From NCBI GenBank assembly GCA_945901725.1, contig CAMDLK010000008.1:1-44163 (forward strand): a DNA stretch of 44,163 nucleotides, given 5' to 3'. Every line of letters starts with the position of its first letter. Positions within the stretch are counted from its first letter, which is position 1. The position numbers and the translations under genes are program-made. Shown here one piece after another: positions 1 to 7,341 of the stretch. The stretch comes from Bifidobacterium breve. Lineage in GTDB: Bacteria > Actinomycetota > Acidimicrobiia > Acidimicrobiales > Ilumatobacteraceae. Under the pieces are notes generated by a model, which saw only the letters and a program-made list of their open reading frames with translations, ran no database searches and was not told where the DNA came from.

Positions 1-750
1 TACGAAACACCAATGCGTATTTACCCAGCTAGCCATTACACAATGGGCGGTTTGTGGGTTGACTACGAGTTGCAAACAAACATTCCTGGTTTGTATGCAG
101 CTGGCGAAGCCAACTTCTCTGATCATGGCGCTAACCGTCTCGGTGCATCTGCACTGATGCAAGGTCTTTCAGATGGCTACTTCGTATTGCCGTACACAAT
201 CGGAAACGGACTTGCTCCGTTGTTGGGTAAATCAATGCCAGGTATTGATCATCCAGAATTCAAAGCTGCTGAAGAAGCTGCTCGCGAGCGCTTCAATGCC
301 TACCTTGCAATCAACGGAACAAAATCACCTGATTACTTCCATCGTGAACTTGGAAAAATCATTTGGGATTACTGCGGAATGGAACGTACCGAAGAAGGAC
401 TGAAAAAAGCATTGGAACTTCTTCCTGCGCTATATCAAGAATTCAAAACAGACCTTCGCGTAACCGGTGATGGCGACAGCCTGAACCAAACGCTTGAGAA
501 AGCAGGTCGCGTAGACGACTTCTTCCAGTTGGGAATGCTGATGTGTCGCGATGCGCTTGATCGCAATGAAAGCTGCGGCGGTCACTTCCGTTCTGAATAT
601 CAGACAGAAGATGGCGAAGCACTCCGCGATGACGAGAACTACTGCCACGTTGCCGCATGGCAATGGGGCGGCGACCCAATGACACCAAACCTGAACGTTG
701 AACCGCTCGAATTCGAAGCTGTTCACCTCGCGACTCGGAGCTACAAATGA
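1..750 (+). CDS. sdhA: Succinate dehydrogenase flavoprotein subunit, C-terminal part
   Basis: Open reading frame running in from the left edge, so the N-terminal FAD-binding half is outside the window. The visible part has the HYTMGG segment, the PGLYAAGEA segment and the RLGASAL segment typical of the flavoprotein fold, which carry substrate-contacting His and Arg residues in succinate dehydrogenases and fumarate reductases. The enzyme oxidises succinate to fumarate and passes electrons through FAD to the iron-sulfur subunit at the inner face of the membrane. The stop codon overlaps the start of sdhB in an ATGA arrangement, so the two are translationally coupled. The sequence style (for example [11 protein letters not shown]) matches the non-classical SdhA found in actinobacteria and Bacteroidetes. 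The membrane anchor gene is not in the window and is presumably upstream. Confidence 0.93.
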   Translation, partial: YETPMRIYPASHYTMGGLWVDYELQTNIPGLYAAGEANFSDHGANRLGASALMQGLSDGYFVLPYTIGNGLAPLLGKSMPGIDHPEFKAAEEAARERFNAYLAINGTKSPDYFHRELGKIIWDYCGMERTEEGLKKALELLPALYQEFKTDLRVTGDGDSLNQTLEKAGRVDDFFQLGMLMCRDALDRNESCGGHFRSEYQTEDGEALRDDENYCHVAAWQWGGDPMTPNLNVEPLEFEAVHLATRSYK

Positions 751-1523
751 GCAATCACCTCAAGAACATCACATTGCGCATTTGGCGTCAGGCTGGTCCT
801 GCAGCAAAGGGCAATTTCGAAACCCATGTGGTCGACGAAATCACAGACGAGGCCTCGTTCCTTGAGATGCTCGACATCTTGAACGACAAACTCGTCACAG
901 AAGGCAAAGAAGCAGTGGTGTTTGACCATGACTGTCGTGAAGGTATCTGCGGCACTTGTTCACTCATGATTGACGGACAAGCACACGGACCACAACGCGG
1001 CACAGCCACATGTCAATTGCACATGCGTCAGTTCAAGAGCAATGACACCATCACAATTGAGCCATGGCGTGCATCAGCATTTCCCATCATCAAAGACCTC
1101 ATGGTTGACCGCTCTGCATTTGATCGCATTATTGAATCGGGTGGTTACATCTCGGCTGATACCGGTGGTGCACCAGATGCCAACTTGATTCCGATTTCCA
1201 AAATTGTGGCTGACGCTGCGATGGACTCAGCTGCTTGCATCGGTTGCGGAGCATGCGTTGCAGCGTGCCCAAATGGTGCTGCCAACTTGTTCACTGGTGC
1301 AAAAATTGCTCACCTCAGCCGTCTGCCTCAGGGCCAGGCCGAGCGTTACTCACGCGTTGAGGCCATGGTGGAAACCATGGATGAGAAATTCGGTTCATGC
1401 ACAAACCATGGCGAATGTGAAGCAGCCTGCCCGAAGGAAATTTCCATCGACGTCATTGCCCTGATGAACAAGGACTTCCGCAAGGCCAAGTTTGCTAACC
1501 GCAAGGATCTTGCTCGCAAATAA
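747..1523 (+). CDS. sdhB: Succinate dehydrogenase iron-sulfur subunit
   Basis: 258 residues. The N-terminal ferredoxin-like domain has C63, C68, C71 and C89 for the [2Fe-2S] cluster. The C-terminal helical domain has C164xxC167xxC170xxxC174P and C218x5C224x3C228P for the [4Fe-4S] and [3Fe-4S] clusters. It carries electrons from the flavoprotein to the quinone site. The start overlaps the sdhA stop by four bases. The length and two-domain layout are normal for the family. The gene is the last of the sdh operon: a gene on the opposite strand converges on it 75 bases downstream. Confidence 0.95.
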   Translation: MSNHLKNITLRIWRQAGPAAKGNFETHVVDEITDEASFLEMLDILNDKLVTEGKEAVVFDHDCREGICGTCSLMIDGQAHGPQRGTATCQLHMRQFKSNDTITIEPWRASAFPIIKDLMVDRSAFDRIIESGGYISADTGGAPDANLIPISKIVADAAMDSAACIGCGACVAACPNGAANLFTGAKIAHLSRLPQGQAERYSRVEAMVETMDEKFGSCTNHGECEAACPKEISIDVIALMNKDFRKAKFANRKDLARK

Positions 1524-1547
1524 ATTGCTGGGGCTTTAGAACGCGTC

Positions 1548-1570
1548 GCGCGCAGAAATAAAGTGTGCGC
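1548..1570 (+). terminator. Possible hairpin after sdhB
   Basis: The arms GCGCGCA (1548-1554) and TGTGCGC (1564-1570) can pair over seven positions including one G-U, with a nine-base loop. No T-run follows, so this is not a classical intrinsic terminator. It sits in the only gap between the convergent sdhB and the unknown gene at 1599-2243, where a transcription stop is expected. Confidence 0.25.
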
Positions 1571-1598
1571 AGAATTGAGTGGATCTGTGTCATGCCAG

Positions 1599-2243
1599 CT
1601 AGGGGTTGCTGTTTTCGCCGTCCCAAGGGAAGAATTGGCTCTCTGCCCACTCATCGAAGGCGCTGATGATGTGTTCCTCCCCGACCAATTCGGCTTCGTC
1701 AATTAACTCAATTTGGAAAGTCTTACCGTCGATGCGGTCATTGTGGCAACGCTCAATCTCTTCCTCAGACACCCAGTTGTTTGGGCACATCCGCATGACG
1801 AGACGGGTCGCGGCAAGAAGGTCAACTACGCCCTCCGTCGGGTTCTCGTCAAAGACATGAAACGGTACGCTACCCAACTCCTCCCACAAGGTCTCCAGGA
1901 ACGCATCATTGAATATTGCGTGTACAGCTTCTGATGGAGTCGGTTGGTACTGCTCAAAGTTTGTGTTGCGCTCGAGAGATGCTGCAACAAGTGCAATGGC
2001 GATGTCGCAGCAGAGCGAATCATTTTCATCAAGAGCATTCCGTCGTATTTCACCAAAGAATGCAACTATGTCAGTGACACGCGATACGAAGGAACTGTGT
2101 ACATACGGATCGGACTGGTCGCACTCATCTCGGTACTTCTGAATGATCGTGACAATGTACGTCAAATCAAGCGTCCCCGTCGGAACGATATTGCGTTCGT
2201 TGATAAGACGTTCGTGATGTGCGGGACTAATGACAAATTTCAT
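1599..2243 (-). CDS. Hypothetical protein, acidic, 214 residues
   Basis: I do not recognise this protein. The start at 2243 is chosen because GGAG lies five bases upstream of that ATG; another ATG at 2258 and the longer frame to 2369 lack a comparable site. The protein is acidic, with many Asp and Glu and no membrane segment or signal peptide. It is probably mostly alpha-helical in the first half and ends in an acidic, Trp-containing tail (FFPWDGENSNP). It is divergent from the 102-residue helicase-domain homologue at 2339, leaving about 95 bases as a shared promoter region, and convergent with sdhB. It lies at the boundary between the core sdh operon and accessory genes and may belong to the accessory set. 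Confidence 0.65.
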   Translation of the reverse strand: MKFVISPAHHERLINERNIVPTGTLDLTYIVTIIQKYRDECDQSDPYVHSSFVSRVTDIVAFFGEIRRNALDENDSLCCDIAIALVAASLERNTNFEQYQPTPSEAVHAIFNDAFLETLWEELGSVPFHVFDENPTEGVVDLLAATRLVMRMCPNNWVSEEEIERCHNDRIDGKTFQIELIDEAELVGEEHIISAFDEWAESQFFPWDGENSNP

Positions 2244-2338
2244 GGTTTCTCCATTCATGGGGGCCACGTTACGCACATGTTCCTGTAGGAAAAACGTTCG
2301 AAAATTGATACTTTTTGAATCTTTTTTTGGGTGAGTAA

Positions 2339-2647
2339 TTGAGTAAGGAATCGCACGCTCGAACACCAACCATTAATCGACACGAAGTACCCCCCAGGCT
2401 CGAGAAGGGCGTTACGCGCCTTGAGGCAATTGTCAATGAGGCAGGCGCTGACCTCTTTGTAGTACAGCCGGGTAGGGCTTCTCGAGAAGTCGAGATGTTT
2501 GTGTTCGTTCGTGACGAATACTGTTCATTTCGCACGTGGTGGACCAACGATGGCGGGCTAGATCTGTCTCGATTGGAAGTGACTGGTTCTAACTCGCCAT
2601 CACTCAGCGATCTTGTCGCCTCGGGCATCAATCAAGCCTTCTCCTGA
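2339..2647 (+). CDS. Stand-alone copy of the helicase C-terminal domain
   Basis: 102 residues from a TTG start; GGTGAG lies just upstream and no better start is in frame before the stop at 2334. Residues 14-102 align without large gaps to residues 849-938 of the methyltransferase-helicase at 23815-26631. About 42 of 88 positions are identical by eye, including RHEVP, RLE, DLFVV, REVE, an F-R-x-x-W-T block, GGL and a C-terminal DLV. The function of this domain is unknown to me. DNA similarity is patchy, so this is an old paralogue rather than a recent duplication. The protein could be a free partner that uses the same binding surface as the helicase tail, or the remnant of a lost second helicase. 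It converges on the VIT/vWA gene with a five-base gap. Confidence 0.8.
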   Translation: MSKESHARTPTINRHEVPPRLEKGVTRLEAIVNEAGADLFVVQPGRASREVEMFVFVRDEYCSFRTWWTNDGGLDLSRLEVTGSNSPSLSDLVASGINQAFS

Positions 2648-2652
2648 GGCTT

Positions 2653-4887
2653 CTAGAAATCCTCGGTCCATTGGTTGCGTGAGCTGGCTGCGTTCTGTGA
2701 TTCCTTGATGACAGCGATGAGGTTTTTTGCTGCCTTGGCTTGAGCCTTGGCCGATGATTGTTCTGACTCCTGAACTTTCACAATGCGATTCTTGATCTTG
2801 TTGAATGTTCGAAGGCCTAATGTCGTCGGTTCAACATCTCCCAACCAATAGTTGATTGCGTCCTTCAGCGCGCCCCATTGCTCGGGGGCAATTGTGTCGC
2901 CATCGGCCAATGTTTCGAGCATTGCCTCAAGATACGTAACCAATGTGTTCAACATGTCGAGGGCCAGTTTTTGTCCGAAAGGAATGTAGCCACTTGAGCC
3001 GGTGAATGAATTCAGGCTGTCCATTGCAATGAAATTCGCAACCATTGGGCGTGACGCTCTTGGCACAGTCTGATGAAGGGCAGCTTGGAAGAGGACACCG
3101 CCGTGGAATGAATCCATCGCGAAATTGTCGTAGACAGGCTGAACCAACGTGCGCACGATTACTTGGTCGGTAGTGCGCGAACGGTCCACTGCAAGCCATG
3201 CGGTGTACTTAGACAACACTTTGTACTTCACTGACATCTCCACAATTTTCTTTTCCAGTGCATCGTGGCTGTCCATGCCAGATGCTGCGAAGTCTGATGA
3301 CATCATCCCGTAGTCAAGAGATTTGATGTGTTGGCTAGCCCAACGTGTTGTGGTGGAAGCGTCAGTGCTGATAGTAATCGGAAGCGTGATCACATGTCCG
3401 CTGTCGGCATTCACAACTACCTGATCTCCTTGTTGCGGGCGTGGCATACGGCCGCTGAGGGTCACAATTGTTTCCGGATAGATATCGGGAGCGTGAGATG
3501 GAGCTTGGTCCGTTAAGCCCGTGGCTTCCAAACGCGCTTTTGAATGTGCAGCTGTTGCTACGCGGCTCATGACTTTTGCAGAGGCTTCGGCGAGGCCCTG
3601 TTGAGAGGAGACAAAGACACAAATACCATTTGCTGCCAACACTTCCAAGAATCCATTAGCGTCTTCCCCTACGGCTACGGCGATAACGCGTGCACCCTTG
3701 AGGTCCTTCTCGCGATGCGCCACGGCAGCTGCTTCATCCCCGTAAGCCCCATCTGTGATGATCAACGCGATGCGCTCAATATCTGCAGAGTCTTGCAAGT
3801 CGTCCAACATTGCAAGTGCGGCTCCACCTGCCTTGAATGCTTCGGTAAGTTCCGTGCCGCCACGTGCACGAATGGTTGCGAGTTCTTTACGAAGAGCTTG
3901 CTTTGAAGCACGCGTTGCGGGCACAAATCCGTGCTCTGTAGTTGGGAGAACATCAACCTGATCGTCAAAAGCGAGGATGTGAATTAGGTCGTTGTCAGTG
4001 AGGGAGGCAATGAGATCATCAAGAATGCGATGGGCCCATTCGAGATTTGAACCCGACATGCTGCCACTGCGGTCGAGCATGACCTGTACGGCCTTTCGAC
4101 GTTTAACAACTTTCTTGTCCTTGTCTACGCGGATGTTCACTTCCAATGTGCCCATGTCCTTATCGTCCGTGTCGGCTACCCACTTTGCTACTGCAATGGC
4201 AACGGGGAGAGTCCAGTGCAAAATGATGTCTCCAGTAAGACCAAAGTCTGTGATGGATACCTGTGTTGGTGTGACCTGTGCAGATGGAACTGTTTCGCAG
4301 ATCAGATCTTTTGCTGGTTCGGAAAACGAAATGGTGACAGTGGCGCGAAGTGGCGAGCTGCCAACTCGGCGTGGGGGAGTAATGGTGGACTCATCGGGAA
4401 CTCCGGCGGGCGTATAACGCTCCTTGATCATTGTGGGGAATCGAACTGACGCCTGTGTTCCGTCAATGGCAGCACGATCGTGCATTTCAATGACAACGGA
4501 GATTGCTTCACCTGGGTGAATATTGCCCACGGTAATGGTGAAGATTTCTGCACGTTGTTGTTCGACAATTGCAGCGGAGTGACCTTTATCTTTTGCCTCT
4601 TCGTACTCAATACGAGCAGCTTCGCGTTCCTTGATCTCAGCGGCGACTTCACGATCGCCAATCTTCATGGTCATGCCGGTCACTGCGGCACCCACAGGCA
4701 ATGGAAGAGTGAACACTGCTTCGGCAGGCTCATCAAGTGGATTTTCGAAGGTAGCTTCGACTACCCACATAACGCCGTCGCCGTCTACTGCGCCATTGAT
4801 GTCAATTGCGGTGACAGGAAAATCTGTGTCACCTGTTGCGAGCCTGATGCCAGGGAGTTCTTGTTCTGTGTATGTAGTCATAATCAT
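2653..4887 (-). CDS. VIT domain and von Willebrand factor A domain protein
   Basis: 744 residues from the ATG at 4887, which has AAGGA about eight bases upstream; the longer frame to 5037 is unsupported. Residues about 10-140 form a VIT (vault/inter-alpha-trypsin inhibitor) domain, with the hallmark run of repeated E and A around residues 84-98 and AEIFTITVGNIHPGE. Residues about 265-440 form a vWA domain with a complete MIDAS start D272xS274xS276 and a later ITDGAYGD segment. The C-terminal third includes a conserved AxW-type helical region and a low-complexity Ala/Lys tail. No signal peptide is visible, so it is probably cytoplasmic. Such proteins bind partners through a metal ion, but the substrate here is unknown. 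The start overlaps the stop of the MerR-like gene (ATGA), so the regulator and this protein are co-translated. Confidence 0.88.
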   Translation of the reverse strand: MIMTTYTEQELPGIRLATGDTDFPVTAIDINGAVDGDGVMWVVEATFENPLDEPAEAVFTLPLPVGAAVTGMTMKIGDREVAAEIKEREAARIEYEEAKDKGHSAAIVEQQRAEIFTITVGNIHPGEAISVVIEMHDRAAIDGTQASVRFPTMIKERYTPAGVPDESTITPPRRVGSSPLRATVTISFSEPAKDLICETVPSAQVTPTQVSITDFGLTGDIILHWTLPVAIAVAKWVADTDDKDMGTLEVNIRVDKDKKVVKRRKAVQVMLDRSGSMSGSNLEWAHRILDDLIASLTDNDLIHILAFDDQVDVLPTTEHGFVPATRASKQALRKELATIRARGGTELTEAFKAGGAALAMLDDLQDSADIERIALIITDGAYGDEAAAVAHREKDLKGARVIAVAVGEDANGFLEVLAANGICVFVSSQQGLAEASAKVMSRVATAAHSKARLEATGLTDQAPSHAPDIYPETIVTLSGRMPRPQQGDQVVVNADSGHVITLPITISTDASTTTRWASQHIKSLDYGMMSSDFAASGMDSHDALEKKIVEMSVKYKVLSKYTAWLAVDRSRTTDQVIVRTLVQPVYDNFAMDSFHGGVLFQAALHQTVPRASRPMVANFIAMDSLNSFTGSSGYIPFGQKLALDMLNTLVTYLEAMLETLADGDTIAPEQWGALKDAINYWLGDVEPTTLGLRTFNKIKNRIVKVQESEQSSAKAQAKAAKNLIAVIKESQNAASSRNQWTEDF

Positions 4888-5393
4888 GATGGGTCCTTTT
4901 TTTGTTCGGTTGATGAATCGTCGGTGAATGAAATAAGCGCAAATAACGCACTGGTTACTCGTTGAATTTCGTCTTGGGTGGGCAAACGATGTGTGAATCC
5001 ACTGAGTTGGATATTGTGGGAAATTTGAAAGGCCCATCCGTCGGCTTGTGCTGCGGGCTTCATCATTGAATTAACAACAAAGGCTCGGTTCGCACCAACG
5101 TTGGCCATCTTCCATGTGGGAAGTTCATCGCGCATAGGTGGCGGGCCAATCTTTTTCAGTGATTGTCCAGCGCTTTGTGCACGACGAACTCGAACAAGGT
5201 CTCTGACGTGATCATCGGTCCACATAGACTTTCCACCAGCGCGCAGGGGTGGGCGTACAACTCCGAGAGTGACGTAGTAACGCACGTTTCGTTCTGTGAA
5301 TTGTTGTGCGATGCGCTCGTCGCCAACAGCGAGATGTGCCGTGGCTTCGTGCACTGCTGTCAGCAGTTCTTCAATATTGAGTAATTCAGACAT
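4884..5393 (-). CDS. MerR-like transcriptional regulator
   Basis: 169 residues from the ATG at 5393. Residues about 28-85 have the winged-helix signature of MerR proteins: ERNVRYYVTLGVVRPP followed by a wing and a helix containing VRDLVRVRRAQSAGQSLKKIG. The C-terminal half (about 90-160) is a separate domain with no cysteine cluster, so a metal-sensing role is not indicated. No ribosome binding site precedes the ATG, and a likely -10 element (TATGCT) lies only about six bases upstream, suggesting a leaderless transcript. A pair of direct repeats overlaps the promoter, which fits autoregulation. The gene is coupled to the VIT/vWA gene, its probable regulatory target. Confidence 0.78.
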   Translation of the reverse strand: MSELLNIEELLTAVHEATAHLAVGDERIAQQFTERNVRYYVTLGVVRPPLRAGGKSMWTDDHVRDLVRVRRAQSAGQSLKKIGPPPMRDELPTWKMANVGANRAFVVNSMMKPAAQADGWAFQISHNIQLSGFTHRLPTQDEIQRVTSALFALISFTDDSSTEQKKDPS

Positions 5394-5611
5394 GGCCCCA
5401 GCATACTGGTAGTTTGACAGTAAAACAACTAGCAGTATGACAGTAATAATCCCAAGCCCCATAAGCTTTTCCCTGCCTAGGGGGGGGGCTCTCAGGGCAA
5501 TCAGGTCCAGTGATCCACGGTTATCAAACGTCAATTCTGTAACCATTCCCGACAATCTCGGCGCCAAGGGACCTTAAGTACAGAGTCACAAGTGTGCACG
5601 AAGGAGAAAAT
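5394..5611. other. Intergenic region with a nine-base G run
   Basis: Divergent gap between the MerR-like gene and the start of the accessory island. Apart from the operator repeats it contains a run of nine G at 5480-5488, preceded by CCTA. No tRNA, terminator or integrase-type attachment site was recognised. AAGGAG at 5601-5606 is the ribosome binding site for the next gene. Confidence 0.5.
5401..5446 (-). promoter_or_regulatory. Promoter with two operator-like direct repeats
   Basis: Read on the + strand, AGTTTGACAGTAA (5411-5423) and AGTATGACAGTAA (5434-5446) are direct repeats with one mismatch, 23 bases apart, about two helical turns. On the minus strand TTGTTT and TATGCT are separated by 17 bases, and TATGCT ends about six bases before the regulator's ATG. 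One repeat falls inside the 17-base spacer, the usual place for MerR-family binding. The pairing of repeats with this promoter is seen directly; the role as a self-operator is inferred. Confidence 0.55.
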
Positions 5612-6016
5612 ATGGCAAGCGCCACAGCTTTTGTTTTGATTGGGTCACCCCATCCGAACGACAACGGAATTGGCCCGGAATGGCTCCTTGAACTCTGGGA
5701 AGGAAGCGTGGCTAGGTGGTCCGTAAGAAACCTGCGCGATGGGCAATCTCACGCCTCGATTGAACCATCGAGCCCTGCTGACATTGGGTCCTCCCTAGTA
5801 CATTTTATCTCGAAACTAACTAGCACCGAGTCGGTTGAAATTTCTGTCGTCGTATCAGCACTCGAGAATTCTTCGGTTATCTCTCATATAGATCTTTTGA
5901 AAAGCCTTCGAGAATGTGACGTACACGTTCTGTTGCCGACATACTCCAGAACCTTTAGTTCGTGGTCGCAGAGTTGGAATGAATCTCTTGGTGGATCGCA
6001 GGAGTCAAATCAGTAG
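5612..6016 (+). CDS. Hypothetical protein, 134 residues
   Basis: The start at 5612 is chosen because AAGGAG precedes it by five bases; a GTG at 5594 is in frame but has no such site. I do not recognise the family. The sequence alternates short hydrophobic strands with charged loops: an N-terminal strand ATAFVLIG, a strand VEISVVVSAL near residue 80, and a strand CDVHVLLPTY near residue 110. This suggests a small alpha/beta fold. There is no membrane segment or signal peptide. The stop codon directly abuts the ATG of the next gene, so it is the first member of a three-gene operon with two PemK/MazF-like proteins. Confidence 0.65.
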   Translation: MASATAFVLIGSPHPNDNGIGPEWLLELWEGSVARWSVRNLRDGQSHASIEPSSPADIGSSLVHFISKLTSTESVEISVVVSALENSSVISHIDLLKSLRECDVHVLLPTYSRTFSSWSQSWNESLGGSQESNQ

Positions 6017-7321
6017 ATGGCTCATTTAGAGTGTGAAATCACAGCTCAAAGGGATGACGGAGCATTTCGTTGGCGTCGATTAGGAGCTTCAGAACCCAAT
6101 GGTTGGTTACCGGCGGAAATTGTGCCGCAGAATGTCAACGTCGGCTCAATCGTCCTTATTGATTTCACGAACAACGGAGGCCGCACTTCACCTGCGTCAT
6201 GCCGATTGCGTGATTCTCTAGAAGATGAAAATCCAATCGCAAAAACAAGTCCGGAATTACAAGAGGCGCCTTCGCCCCTGCCATCTTCCGGACTCTTGTT
6301 CTGGGTCAACGTTATGAACCCACTTGAAAATGAAAACTCAGGGGGCAAACTTCGCCCAGCTGTACTTGTATCGCAAAAGGGCGACGATTGGCGCGTCATG
6401 GGACTTACGACGAAATCTACATACGCGACAGGGGAGCAGCGCCGACCGATTCCAAACGCACACTCAGTCGGCTTATCCGGACCGGGATTCCTTTGGGGTC
6501 ATTACTTGGTTCGAGTCACAGCCGACAGCGTCCATTCGTACATTGGTAAAGCAAACTATCGACTTGTGGAAGAAATAGTTGATCTCGCTCGACAAGATTT
6601 ATCGAATGACGAAATTGACGATTTGCGGTCGGTAACACGACCAGACGTTCACAGTGGCCATGCACTACAGATTTCAGTCCACCAAGAAAAAATCCTGCTT
6701 ACAGCCGACTCTCTTATTGAATACTTCAACTCACATCAGGACCAAATTCTGGAAGACCTGACCAAGTACTTCAGTTCGACTTCATTCACTGGTCGTTACT
6801 TCGAACACTATTCAAGGGCAGCTAATCCGTTCGCCTTTGATGGTAACGACATAGCTGCTGTTATGTGTTTGAGTATTTCACCTCATGCAAACATCGCTGC
6901 TGCATTATTGAGTTTGAATACAAAGAGCGAATTTATAATTAATGCAGCGGAACGAGAGATTCCAATCTGGCAACGTCCACGATCTGATTATGAAGAGCAA
7001 AGCCGATTCAACTTGATTTTTAATGATCTATGTCAGGTTCAAAACATTGCGTCGGTAATCGCATCGAAATTGATGGCGTCGAAGTTCCCACACTCAATTC
7101 CAATCAGAGATGGTGATGTAGCCGCCTTGTTGAATCATCCAGAAAAGTGGTGGCTTGGTTGGCACGAAGCAATGCAGTCATCGTCACTGAGGAAACGTCT
7201 TTCGTTCTTTAGAGATTCAATTGGTTTCCAAGAAGTCTCACTACTTCGAATAGCTGATGTAGCACTGTGGATGGAGGCCCAACGACGTAAGAAGGACGGC
7301 TCTTTGGGGCGTACACTTTGA
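6017..7321 (+). CDS. PemK/MazF-like barrel fused to a DUF6308-like domain
   Basis: 434 residues with three parts. Residues 1-55 look like a small beta domain (WRRLGASEPNGW, then GSIVLIDF). Residues about 92-195 resemble the PemK/MazF barrel: WVNVMNPL, then KLRPAVLVSQ, then VMGLTTKS. In MazF toxins the equivalent of RPAVLV forms the core strand next to the RNA-cutting site. Residues about 258-430 (TGRYFEHYSR to ADVALWMEAQ) resemble DUF6308, an uncharacterised actinobacterial domain with a SIPIRDGDV-like segment and a terminal DVALWM. The first gene of the operon abuts it with no gap. Whether the barrel cleaves RNA or only binds it cannot be told. The domain calls come from motif memory. Confidence 0.62.
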   Translation: MAHLECEITAQRDDGAFRWRRLGASEPNGWLPAEIVPQNVNVGSIVLIDFTNNGGRTSPASCRLRDSLEDENPIAKTSPELQEAPSPLPSSGLLFWVNVMNPLENENSGGKLRPAVLVSQKGDDWRVMGLTTKSTYATGEQRRPIPNAHSVGLSGPGFLWGHYLVRVTADSVHSYIGKANYRLVEEIVDLARQDLSNDEIDDLRSVTRPDVHSGHALQISVHQEKILLTADSLIEYFNSHQDQILEDLTKYFSSTSFTGRYFEHYSRAANPFAFDGNDIAAVMCLSISPHANIAAALLSLNTKSEFIINAAEREIPIWQRPRSDYEEQSRFNLIFNDLCQVQNIASVIASKLMASKFPHSIPIRDGDVAALLNHPEKWWLGWHEAMQSSSLRKRLSFFRDSIGFQEVSLLRIADVALWMEAQRRKKDGSLGRTL

Positions 7322-7341
7322 ATCAGGAGGTTCTTTCTTAG

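Noticed and set aside
4480-4965. 161-residue Cys-rich frame on the plus strand inside the VIT/vWA gene
   Set aside because: It lies within a convincing gene on the other strand and has no start signal; its many Cys come from antisense codons.
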